Shown: piece after piece, positions 1-7,126 of the stretch
Layout: each line of letters opens with the position of its first letter
Position numbering within the stretch: position 1 is the stretch's first letter
Source: Bacteroidales bacterium UBA1628
GTDB taxonomy: Bacteria > Bacteroidota > Bacteroidia > Bacteroidales > UBA932
Length of the DNA stretch: 10,726 nt
Direction of reading: 5' to 3'
Assembly: GCA_002321335.1 (NCBI GenBank)
Contig: DCMG01000159.1
Coordinates: 18,272-28,997 of the forward strand
The notes under the pieces: model-generated
What the model saw: the letters and a program-made list of their open reading frames with translations, nothing else
Database searches by the model: none
What the model was told of the DNA's origin: nothing
Program-made: the position numbers and the translations under genes

Positions 1-59
1 TCGCTTTTACAAAAGTGATTTTCCTAAAATATCCACAAAAAAAACGCTTGAAGAATTCA

Positions 60-89
60 TTAGCCAAAAAATGACAAAATCTTGGCTAA
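60..89 (-). terminator. Possible hairpin terminator downstream of the efflux operon
   Basis: An 8-base perfect inverted repeat, TTAGCCAA and TTGGCTAA, is separated by a 14-base A/T-rich spacer. Read on the minus strand, the direction of the efflux operon, it is followed about 13 bases later by a run of eight T (39-46). The stem is only moderately GC-rich and the T-run is not adjacent, so intrinsic termination is an inference. The hairpin could equally serve transcription entering from the left. Confidence 0.3.
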
Positions 90-159
90 GGGCAACTGAA
101 CGGTATTGGCAGTACGGTTGAATATCTATTTCAAATAACTCAAAACAGTTTATAAATGT

Positions 160-175
160 CAGACTCGTTCGTCTG
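160..175 (-). terminator. Small hairpin directly after the TolC-like gene
   Basis: CAGAC and GTCTG form a 5-base stem around a 6-base loop, starting 5 bases past the stop codon of the outer-membrane channel gene. On the minus strand it is followed by an A/T-rich stretch ending in TGTTTT. The stem is weak for a terminator, but the position fits the 3' end of the efflux operon. Confidence 0.25.
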
Positions 176-180
176 TATGC

Positions 181-1518
181 CTACTGTAGATGTCCGGTGG
201 CGCGGAGGTAGTCGGTGAGGGAGATGTGGTACTGGGTGACGGCTTCGACGAGGTTGCTTTTGGACTGGTGCCACTGGAAGCGGGCGGTCAGGTAGTCGGA
301 AAGAGGGCACATCGAGGCGGAGTAACGGTTGGAGACCACACGGAAATTCTCTTCGGACTGGGCCAGGGCGTCTTTCGCGCAGGAAATCAACGCTCGGCTG
401 TCACGCAGGTTTGTCTCGGCCTGACGGGCCTCAAGGGTCATCAGTTTCTCGTTCTTCTGATAGTCCAGGACAGCGTTGGAAACATCTGTCTTAGCCTTGC
501 GGACTTTGTTGTAGCCTTCTCCCCAATGGAAGATCGGGATGGAAAGGGACAGCATCGCCGCGCACATTCCTTTCTGGAGTTTCTGCTCGTACGGAACGTA
601 GGTACCGTTGCCGGCATCCACCATGGAACTCAGCTTGATGTTGCCGTAGTTCATGTAGGCGCCCACAACGGCAAGCGAAGGGAGGTACTCCCCTCTTGTC
701 ATCCGGACTTGGTTCTTGGCCACATCAATCTGAGCCTGAAGAAGTTTGAGTTCCGGCCTTGACTCTACTGACAAGGACGTGACATCCTCTGAAAGACAAG
801 ACTCGACATCGGACAGGAAAGCGTCACCGGTGACTATCCGTGTGTCGAACGGAACACCGACCACACGGCACAGGGCCATGCGGCAGAGTTCCACTCCTCC
901 GGCCACTTTCTGCAACTGGTACTCGACCTCCGAACGTTTTGCCTTCACGGTCAACAGATCTGCGTCAGTGGCCATCCCGGCTCCGGCAGAGACAGAGACC
1001 TGTGACAGAAGGGTGTCCATCTGAGCCTTAAGTTCCTCGACCATCCGCATCTTCTCCTGAACGGAGACGTAGGTCCAGTAGGCGTTGTCGGCATCGGAGA
1101 TGACTTCCGCACGGGTCATGCGCATCTTCTGACCGGCAGCCTCCTCGCCTATCTTGGACATTTTCTTGCCGGTCACAATCCGGCCACCGGCATAAAGAGG
1201 CTGGGTAAGCGTGATCCCGGCCATGTACGTGCCCTTCATGATAAGGTCCATTCCGCTCATGCTCTGGTTCGGGGTCACGTATATTCCAGAACCATTGGCA
1301 TCCACGGAAGGGAGAAAGGCGGACGTGGCGACCTTGCTGTCAAGCCGAGACTTAAAGATTTCATTCTCAGCCTTCTGAATATCCTCGCTGCTCTCAAGGG
1401 CCATCTCACGGCAAGTTTTCTGGTCAAGGATCAAGGGTGCTTGCGCGGAGGCGGAGGCACAAAGAGACAGGGACAGCGCCAGAGCGAGCATATTCATAGA
1501 TAACGTCTTCATATTCAT
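181..1518 (-). CDS. TolC-family outer-membrane efflux channel (OEP)
   Basis: This is the outer-membrane channel of the tripartite RND efflux system and should form the trimeric exit duct. With the ATG at 1518 the product is 445 residues, usual for the family. The N-terminus is a classic Sec signal peptide: Lys4, a Leu/Ala-rich core, and an ASA/Q cleavage site after about residue 25. The two-fold OEP repeat is visible. TQPLYAGGR (about 105-113) and LSIPIFHWGEG (about 325-335) are the matching strand-and-turn motifs of the two halves, and each is followed by a long charged helical stretch. SRPEL (about 253) and NRYSASMCPLSDYLTA (about 397-412) are also typical. An in-frame ATG at 1572 lies inside the pump gene and would put 18 non-signal residues in front, so I prefer 1518, 4 bases after the pump stop. 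ATG at 1512 is a second possibility. Last gene of the operon; substrate unknown. Confidence 0.93.
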   Translation of the reverse strand: MNMKTLSMNMLALALSLSLCASASAQAPLILDQKTCREMALESSEDIQKAENEIFKSRLDSKVATSAFLPSVDANGSGIYVTPNQSMSGMDLIMKGTYMAGITLTQPLYAGGRIVTGKKMSKIGEEAAGQKMRMTRAEVISDADNAYWTYVSVQEKMRMVEELKAQMDTLLSQVSVSAGAGMATDADLLTVKAKRSEVEYQLQKVAGGVELCRMALCRVVGVPFDTRIVTGDAFLSDVESCLSEDVTSLSVESRPELKLLQAQIDVAKNQVRMTRGEYLPSLAVVGAYMNYGNIKLSSMVDAGNGTYVPYEQKLQKGMCAAMLSLSIPIFHWGEGYNKVRKAKTDVSNAVLDYQKNEKLMTLEARQAETNLRDSRALISCAKDALAQSEENFRVVSNRYSASMCPLSDYLTARFQWHQSKSNLVEAVTQYHISLTDYLRATGHLQ

Positions 1519-1522
1519 TGAA

Positions 1523-4500
1523 TTATTTGGCAATATGGTAGAAAGTGGAATAGAGGACCGGCAGCAGGACAAGGGTGATCAGCGTGCCGACAGCGAGCCC
1601 CGCCATGATGCAGACGGCCATCGCTCCGTACATCGGGTCGCCGAGCAGAGGGACCATGCCGACGATGGTGGTCAACGAAGCCATAAGCACCGGACGCACC
1701 CTTGACACGGTCGCCTCTATGACGGCTTTGTAAGGTGAGAATCCCTCCTCGCTTTGAAGCCGCGCGATCTCGTCCACAAGCACGATGGCATTCTTGACCA
1801 TCATCCCGATCAGGCCTATCATTCCGATCATCGCCATGAAGGTGAACGGCTGCCCGGTGATCAGAAGCGCCGGTGTGATTCCGCAGATCACGAACGGGAA
1901 GCAGATTATGATGAGGGCCACCTTCTTCCATGTTCCGAACAGAAGCAGCAGGATTCCAAGCATCAGCATCAAAGTCAGAGGCAAGTACTTGAACACATTG
2001 GCCATAGCCTCGTTCTGGACTCCCATGTCCCCGATCCATCTCATTGAATATCCTTCCGGAAGGTCGATGGCCTCGATTGACTTGCGGATCGAGGAGACCA
2101 CTTTCGCGGCGGTCGCGTCCGGGTTGTCCAGATCCGGGTCACATTCGGCCTCGATCGCCCGGCGGCCATTCAGCCTGCGCACAACACTTTCCTCCGGACA
2201 GAGACTCACGCTGTCCGCCACAGAGGCAAGTGGCACGCTCCGGAAAATCCTGTCCTGAATGTCATCTCCCAACTTGCCGGAAGCCAATGCGCCACGCAAT
2301 TGATCATCAGGGATATGCATGTTCATCATACTCCACACGGGAATGTCCTTCATCGCCTGAATTCTCGATCCGTCAGAGTTCCTGACCTTAAGATCGACAA
2401 GCACCATCCTGTCCTGATTGTTCAGGACTCCGACCGGCATTCCGTCCCCGGCGGCCAAAACGGCATTGCCCACATCACCTCTGGAGACTCCGCTGCGAAG
2501 GGCGTTCAACTGATTGAAAGACACCACATAGGATTTCCCCATCGGTTTCCAGTCATTCTCGACAGAGTACTTGTCCACATAAGGACTTGAGCGCATTATC
2601 TCCTCAGCCTGGGCGCTAAGGTCGCGAAGTACAGCCGGATCAGGGCCGGTGAACTCCACCTCAACGGTGTGGGAGGTGCTTATCGAGAAATTGTACTTTC
2701 TGATTCTGATGTAAGCCTCCGGGAAGGCGTCACGGAAGCGTCTGCGCACCTCCGGGATGACCTTCAACACATCCTTGTAGTTCTGGCAATCCAGCATCAA
2801 CTCTCCGTAGCAGTCGCCTCCAGAGGTCATCGGCCTCACAAGGCAATAGTGGGCCGGGGCGCTGCCCTGGCTGGCGGAGACCCTGGTGATCTCCGGGGTG
2901 TCCTTGAGCATCCCGCGCATTTCCTCAAGATTGTCCCGGACAGTCTCAGGAGAAGTCTGAGCCGGGAAGAAACACTCCACGACAAACTGATTGTAGTCGA
3001 AATCAGGGAAGAACAGATTCTTGACCTTGAGCATCCCAAGGGCACAGACCACGAGCAGGGCCACAGCAGCGCACACGGTTGTCTTCTTGTAGGCGACCAA
3101 TGTGGAGACCACCTTTCTTATGGCCCGGTGGACCGGAGAGTTCATGACCCCGGTGTCTTTGCCGTCTCCGTCCTTGTAATGTCTTGGCAGCCAAGACTTG
3201 GCGCAGAACGGCACCTGGACGAGCGCCAGAAGCCAGCTGGCCATGAGGCTGACACAAAGCACGAGGAAAAGATCGCTGGCATATTCCCCGGCAGTGTCAG
3301 GAGACAGATAGACGCTGATGAACGTTATGGCCGCGATCACGGTGGCTCCAAGAAGCGGCACAGCCGTGTTCTGGCCTATTCTGTAGAGGTAGGTCTTCGG
3401 GCCGAGGCCACGCTTCTTGTCAACCAGAATGCCGTCCATGATCACCACCGCATTGTCCACAAGCATTCCCATCGCGATGATGAACGCTCCCAGTGAGATT
3501 CTCTGCAATGTCGTGCCCATCACCAGCAGGATCGGGAAAGACACCGCCACCGTCAGCACAAGGCCGAAACCGATTATCACTCCACTGCGGAAGCCCATGG
3601 CGAACACCAGCACGAGAATGACAATCAGCACCGATTCAAGAAGATTGAGCATGAAGGAGCTGATGGCGGACTTTACCTTGTCAGGTTGAAAGAATATCTT
3701 CTCAAGCGTCATCCCTGCCGGAAGATCCTTCTCGATCACGGCAAGGGAAGCCTCGACCGCATTACCGACATCAGGCACGATGGCATCGTCTTCCATCGCA
3801 GCGCAGATCGCCACAGCCGGACGCCCGTCCACAAAAAAGCCGTTGCGCTGTGGTTCTGAATATTCACGAGCCACCGTCGCCACATCTCCCAGCCGCACGA
3901 CCTTCCCATCAACGGTGGAGATGACAAGATTCCGGACATCGACCTCATTTCTGACAGCATTGTCCACCCGCACAGCGATCCTGTCCTCCGATGAGGCCAC
4001 CGTGCCTGCGTCCACACTCTTGCACGCTCCCTGAAGCGCCATCATCACCTGCGTGGGAATCAGACCGTTACGGGCGATTCTTTCCTTGGAGAGGGTCACG
4101 CTGATCACCTCGTCCCGGACCCCGACCACATTGACCCGCTTGACACCTTTCACATCCATGATCGCCCGGCTGACATACTTGGCGTATCTGTTCAGATCGG
4201 AATAGTCATAACCGTCCCCGTAGAGGGCATAGAATATTCCGTAAGTGTCTGTCATGTCGTCTATCACGATCGGAGTCCGGCAATCCTGAGGAAGATAGAC
4301 AGAAACATCGTTCACCTTGCGGCGAAGCAGGTCAAAATGCTCCTGAAGCTTGTCGTTGAGAACCGTCATCTTGAACTCCACGGTGATCATCGCGACTCCG
4401 TTCTGGCATTCCGTCTTGACCTTGTTCACGTCCGGGAGAGCCCTCAGAGCGTCCTCCATCCTGATGGCCGCCTTCAACTCGACATCATGGGCGCTGGCAC

Positions 4501-4660
4501 CCGGATAAGAGATCACGACCATCGCCTGTTTCGCGCAGATGGCCGGGTCCTCCAGTTTCGGCATGCTCAGGAAAGCAAGCACACCAGCCACCAGGATCGC
4601 AGCGACCATCGACCAGAAGATGACCGGCCTCTTGATGAAATATTCAGTCAACTTCCTCAT
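1523..4660 (-). CDS. RND-family efflux pump, AcrB/HAE-1-like inner-membrane transporter
   Basis: Proton-driven inner-membrane pump of the tripartite system. At 1045 residues it has full AcrB-like length and layout. TM1 is at about 12-31, followed by a porter domain (FFVDGRPAV near 275-283 is typical). A TM2-TM6 block lies at about 337-485, a linker with TM7 at about 525-543, a second porter domain at about 550-880, and TM8-TM12 at about 891-1035. The proton-relay motif in TM4 reads GMLVDNAVV, so Asp402 matches AcrB Asp407 while the place of Asp408 is Asn403. The TM10 lysine is kept: GMMVKNAIVLVDE, Lys956, matching AcrB Lys940. The start codon overlaps the stop of the adaptor gene (ATGA), implying translational coupling. 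The family exports drugs, bile acids, detergents or metabolites; heavy-metal (CusA-type) export is less likely because I do not see the CusA methionine relay. The substrate cannot be told from sequence. Confidence 0.95.
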   Translation of the reverse strand: MRKLTEYFIKRPVIFWSMVAAILVAGVLAFLSMPKLEDPAICAKQAMVVISYPGASAHDVELKAAIRMEDALRALPDVNKVKTECQNGVAMITVEFKMTVLNDKLQEHFDLLRRKVNDVSVYLPQDCRTPIVIDDMTDTYGIFYALYGDGYDYSDLNRYAKYVSRAIMDVKGVKRVNVVGVRDEVISVTLSKERIARNGLIPTQVMMALQGACKSVDAGTVASSEDRIAVRVDNAVRNEVDVRNLVISTVDGKVVRLGDVATVAREYSEPQRNGFFVDGRPAVAICAAMEDDAIVPDVGNAVEASLAVIEKDLPAGMTLEKIFFQPDKVKSAISSFMLNLLESVLIVILVLVFAMGFRSGVIIGFGLVLTVAVSFPILLVMGTTLQRISLGAFIIAMGMLVDNAVVIMDGILVDKKRGLGPKTYLYRIGQNTAVPLLGATVIAAITFISVYLSPDTAGEYASDLFLVLCVSLMASWLLALVQVPFCAKSWLPRHYKDGDGKDTGVMNSPVHRAIRKVVSTLVAYKKTTVCAAVALLVVCALGMLKVKNLFFPDFDYNQFVVECFFPAQTSPETVRDNLEEMRGMLKDTPEITRVSASQGSAPAHYCLVRPMTSGGDCYGELMLDCQNYKDVLKVIPEVRRRFRDAFPEAYIRIRKYNFSISTSHTVEVEFTGPDPAVLRDLSAQAEEIMRSSPYVDKYSVENDWKPMGKSYVVSFNQLNALRSGVSRGDVGNAVLAAGDGMPVGVLNNQDRMVLVDLKVRNSDGSRIQAMKDIPVWSMMNMHIPDDQLRGALASGKLGDDIQDRIFRSVPLASVADSVSLCPEESVVRRLNGRRAIEAECDPDLDNPDATAAKVVSSIRKSIEAIDLPEGYSMRWIGDMGVQNEAMANVFKYLPLTLMLMLGILLLLFGTWKKVALIIICFPFVICGITPALLITGQPFTFMAMIGMIGLIGMMVKNAIVLVDEIARLQSEEGFSPYKAVIEATVSRVRPVLMASLTTIVGMVPLLGDPMYGAMAVCIMAGLAVGTLITLVLLPVLYSTFYHIAK

Positions 4661-5721
4661 AGCAGGCCTCCGACATTAGACTCCGGCTGCCTGCCGAGGA
4701 TCCTTACCTTCTCTCCCTGCTTTAAGGTAGCGGCTCCCGCACAGATGACTTCCGTCCCGGAGGCGACTCCGCTGACAAGCACTTTGTCAGCATGGTCTGT
4801 GGCGGAGACTGTCACGTCAGCCCTGACAAGCGTGGAATCGTTCCCGACAGTCCAGACAAAGGCTTGAGCCCCGTCGTAACGCACAGCCGCGAGAGGCAGT
4901 GTCAGCCCAGAGACTCCAGTCTCTTTATCGCCCCTGTCAATGAGCACCTCCACATTGGTTCCAGGCAGGAGGTCAGCGCTTTGGGTTCCCGAACACCTCA
5001 ACGTCAGCCTGTAGAGCTGGTTCCCGTCAGCCTTAGGAGCGACGCTCACCAAGGACAATGGTACGGAAAAGCCTTGCGGAGTACTGCAAGTGAACGACTT
5101 GAATGTCTCTTTCAAACGATACTCCGAGACCGGAATGTCCACCAGAACCTCGACTTTCGAGACATCCATCATCGCAAACACAGGAGTCCCCGCGTCCACC
5201 ATCTCGGAAGCCGCGAAATTCACAGCCTTGATGTAGCCGGAGACTGGAGCGTAAAGTTTTGTGTAGGCAACCTTGTTCTGGTTCAGCCTCAATTGGATTC
5301 CCAACTGCGTCAGACCGGCCTTGGCCTTCTCATAGTCATTGGCCGAAAGGCTCTTCTTCTCGAAGAGTTCCCTGAGCCTGCCGACCTCGTCAGACAACTG
5401 GTCGTACTGGACCTGAAGCGCCTCCAATCCAAGTTTGTAATCCTTGTCGTCCAGCCTGGAGAGCAACTGACCCACGCGGACATAATCCCCTTCCTTGACA
5501 TTCACACTCTCGATCTGACCTGCGGTCTTGAAAGCCACATTGATGGAACTCGCCTCCTTGACAACTCCAGGATAGGATGACACCAATCCAGCTCCGACCT
5601 CTTCGACACGGACTGTTTTCACGGTGCGGACCGATGGAGTGGCCGGCTTTCCTTTCACCGCGCATCCGCAAAGGATGGCCGGAACCGCCAGCAATAAGAA
5701 TAATAACGGACTCTTTCTCAT
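4657..5721 (-). CDS. Membrane-fusion (periplasmic adaptor) lipoprotein, AcrA-like
   Basis: Adaptor that joins the RND pump to the TolC-like channel across the periplasm; 354 residues. The N-terminus is a lipoprotein signal ending ILCGC, so Cys20 should be lipidated and hold the adaptor in a membrane. Domains in order: first biotinyl/lipoyl half at about 67-90 (GQIESVNVKEGDYVRVGQLL), a short alpha-helical hairpin at about 97-150, second lipoyl half at about 153-185 (YAPVSGYI), a beta-barrel domain at about 190-265 that includes LLPGTNVEV, and a membrane-proximal domain at about 270-345. It is the first gene of the operon, and its stop overlaps the start of the pump gene by 4 bases. The short hairpin fits AcrA-type rather than long-hairpin MacA-type adaptors, an inference from length only. 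Confidence 0.93.
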   Translation of the reverse strand: MRKSPLLFLLLAVPAILCGCAVKGKPATPSVRTVKTVRVEEVGAGLVSSYPGVVKEASSINVAFKTAGQIESVNVKEGDYVRVGQLLSRLDDKDYKLGLEALQVQYDQLSDEVGRLRELFEKKSLSANDYEKAKAGLTQLGIQLRLNQNKVAYTKLYAPVSGYIKAVNFAASEMVDAGTPVFAMMDVSKVEVLVDIPVSEYRLKETFKSFTCSTPQGFSVPLSLVSVAPKADGNQLYRLTLRCSGTQSADLLPGTNVEVLIDRGDKETGVSGLTLPLAAVRYDGAQAFVWTVGNDSTLVRADVTVSATDHADKVLVSGVASGTEVICAGAATLKQGEKVRILGRQPESNVGGLL

Positions 5722-5743
5722 GATATTCTAGATTTTCAAGCGG

Positions 5744-5751
5744 CAAATTTC
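5744..5751 (-). promoter_or_regulatory. Possible -7 box for the efflux operon
   Basis: On the minus strand GAAATTTG matches the Bacteroidetes -7 element TAnnTTTG at all defined positions except the first. It lies 22 bases upstream of the adaptor ATG, which would give a short leader. I do not see a TTTG -33 box at the usual 19-21 base spacing (the nearest TTTG is 28 bases upstream), so the promoter is either activator-dependent or elsewhere. Confidence 0.25.
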
Positions 5752-5763
5752 AGCATTCCGCCC

Positions 5764-5802
5764 AGAATCCCGTTATTCTCAAATCCCGCAATATTGTTCA
5801 AT
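5764..5802. promoter_or_regulatory. Repeat cluster in the divergent intergenic region, candidate operator
   Basis: Between the divergent efflux operon and the AraC-type gene there are several overlapping small repeats. AGAAT and ATTCT form an inverted repeat (5764-5779, 6-base spacer). AATCCCG occurs twice in direct orientation (5766-5772 and 5782-5788, 16 bases start to start). CAATATTG (5789-5796) is a palindrome that runs into ATTG-TT-CAAT (5793-5802). AraC-family proteins often bind direct half-sites in such regions. Assigning this cluster to the neighbouring regulator is inference; elements this short can arise by chance. Confidence 0.3.
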
Positions 5803-5856
5803 AGTTCGACATTTCCACGATTGTTGGCACGAATAGAGCAAAATAATGTCCAATTA

Positions 5857-6825
5857 ATGACTACCTTTGTCAGCATGGACAACGACAACATAATCCGGAC
5901 GCTTGGTCTGATGACAATCTCCGCCATCGGCCAAGGAAGTGCCATCGGCAAGGATCTGATCATCGCGGACACCGAAGACGGGAATGATGTGCTTGACACA
6001 GAGGAGGTCAGGCCACTTGTGAAATCGGAGCATCCCTACAAGCTTGAGGCGGCCCTGTGCCTCGTCTGCAAGGGCGGCTCGATGAAAGTGCGGATCAATC
6101 TGATTGAATATTCCATCGCATCGAACGATTTGATGGTCACGATGCCGGGAGAAATAGTGCAGTGTCTGGAGATCTCCCCGGACTGCAGGCTTACGCTCAT
6201 AGGGTTCTCCGACAAGTACTATTACCCGATAACCAGCGGTGAGCAGTTAAACACGATGTCATCATTTTTTGCCCAGAGACCCGTGAATCACCTTGACGAT
6301 GAAAAAGTCAGCGACCTGCTCTCGATAATCGGAATAATGAGAAGAAGGCTCTCCAATCCCGCGACCCGTGAGAAGGAACTGATCATCAAAGGCTACATCA
6401 ACGCCCTGATCATCGAGGCCTACGAACTGATCAGCGACATCCTGACAAACACCCCAAAAATCAACCGGACCAGAGGCGAGATCATCTATTCCGACTTCAT
6501 GTCCCTCCTGCAACGGCACTACACCTCGGAGCGCTCCGTCACCTTCTACGCCTCCAAGCTGTGCATCTCTCCCAAGTACCTCTCACAGACCATCATCGAG
6601 CAAAGCGGAAAACCAGCGACAGAATGGATCAAGGAATATGTCCTTCTGGAGGCCAAGGCTCTTCTCGGCACGCATCGCTACTCAGTGCAGGAGATCAGCG
6701 ACCGCCTCAACTTCGCCAACCAGTCCTTCTTCGGCACATGGTTCAAAAAAGCCGTAGGACTCTCCCCACGCCAGTACCAGCAAAATCCTTCGTGGCGGCC
6801 AAATAGCTTACAATCAAACAAATAA
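5857..6825 (+). CDS. AraC-family transcriptional regulator with cupin-like sensor domain
   Basis: Probable local regulator of the divergent efflux operon; 322 residues from ATG 5857. The N-terminal half has the pattern of the AraC cupin domain, with strands around residues 63-118 (CLVCKGGSMKVRINL, then the MPGEIVQ turn). The C-terminal half has two helix-turn-helix units. The first is at about 230-246 (FYASKLCISPKYLSQTI). The second is at about 276-308 (SVQEISDRLNFANQSFFGTW, then FKKAVGLSPRQY), the family signature that contacts DNA. The frame stays open upstream to a TTG at 5794, but that would include most of the intergenic region, so ATG 5857 (or ATG 5875, just before DNDNII) is more likely. 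The effector is unknown. Control of the pump is inferred from divergent placement, as is common for AraC and RND pairs. Confidence 0.9.
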   Translation: MTTFVSMDNDNIIRTLGLMTISAIGQGSAIGKDLIIADTEDGNDVLDTEEVRPLVKSEHPYKLEAALCLVCKGGSMKVRINLIEYSIASNDLMVTMPGEIVQCLEISPDCRLTLIGFSDKYYYPITSGEQLNTMSSFFAQRPVNHLDDEKVSDLLSIIGIMRRRLSNPATREKELIIKGYINALIIEAYELISDILTNTPKINRTRGEIIYSDFMSLLQRHYTSERSVTFYASKLCISPKYLSQTIIEQSGKPATEWIKEYVLLEAKALLGTHRYSVQEISDRLNFANQSFFGTWFKKAVGLSPRQYQQNPSWRPNSLQSNK

Positions 6826-6897
6826 GCAATTACCTTCAGCGGAAACCAACCAAAGACAATTACCTATTTCTTTGAATATCAAAGCGTTTCCAGACAC

Positions 6898-7096
6898 GGC
6901 CATCCATCGTTCGTTCTCGGGTGCAGGCTTTTACTTTTAGCACGCCAGTCATGAAGTCTGGGGGCATCTGGGGGCAATGTCTCAAGTATGGCACCCCAAC
7001 CAAGACGATTGGCTGATTCCGGGGGCAAAAACCCCAGTTTCGCACCCTGACCAAGGTAGTCGGCAAACTTCGGTGGCAGACAGATGCGATTCGCAC
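6898..7096. repeat. Degenerate tandem repeat, 51-base period, about four copies
   Basis: Read on the minus strand, consecutive units begin at 7096, 7045, 6994 and 6943. The first three are exactly 51 bases and the last is about 46. Every unit starts GTGC, and each has TGC followed by a C-rich block (CACC, CCCC, CCCC, ACCC) at unit positions 19-25. The first three end in a related (T/A)TG(G/A)-type tail. By hand alignment neighbouring full units agree at about 60 percent of positions (31/51 and 32/51). The array fills most of the 301-base gap between the AraC-type gene and lipoprotein B (6826-7126), where I see no convincing gene. Because 51 is a multiple of three, the minus frame stays open through it, giving a 17-residue pseudo-repeat with one Cys per unit; I do not call that a gene. 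A perfect 10-base doublet, TCTGGGGGCA, sits at 6957-6976 (plus strand). Function and origin are unknown. Confidence 0.65.
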
Positions 7097-7126
7097 CCGG
7101 TAACTTTCAAGAAGGGACTTTACACG

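Noticed and set aside
1..18. TCGCTTTT/AAAAGTGA inverted repeat at the left edge
   Set aside because: The spacer is only two bases, the stem includes a G-T mismatch, and the context is cut by the window edge, so no function can be assigned.
190..762. Plus-strand open frame opposite the TolC-like gene
   Set aside because: It is antisense to the channel gene, with no recognisable motif or start signal.
2669..3496. Long plus-strand open frame of about 275 codons inside the RND pump gene
   Set aside because: It lies antisense to a clearly conserved pump, its translation shows no domain or signal, and such frames arise from the codon bias of GC-rich genes.
4792..5580. Plus-strand open frame of about 262 codons opposite the adaptor gene
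   Set aside because: It is antisense to a well-supported adaptor; the His/Arg/Gln-rich translation is typical of a shadow frame.
5794..5856. Extension of the AraC-type gene to a TTG start at 5794
   Set aside because: It would consume the control region shared with the divergent operon, and the added residues do not resemble family N-termini; ATG 5857 or 5875 fits better.
7021..7035. GGGGG-CAAAAA-CCCC hairpin as a terminator for the convergent genes
   Set aside because: The stem is only four to five bases, no T-run follows on either strand, and it is explained by the C-rich block of the repeat units.
6860..7096. Minus-strand 78-codon open frame through the repeat array as a real gene
   Set aside because: It starts at a GTG, consists mainly of the degenerate 51-base repeat, and has no recognisable domain; the open frame follows from a repeat length divisible by three.
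6898..7096. CRISPR array
   Set aside because: There is no block of near-identical repeats separated by unique spacers; similarity is spread along the whole 51-base unit at about 60 percent, and no cas genes are present.
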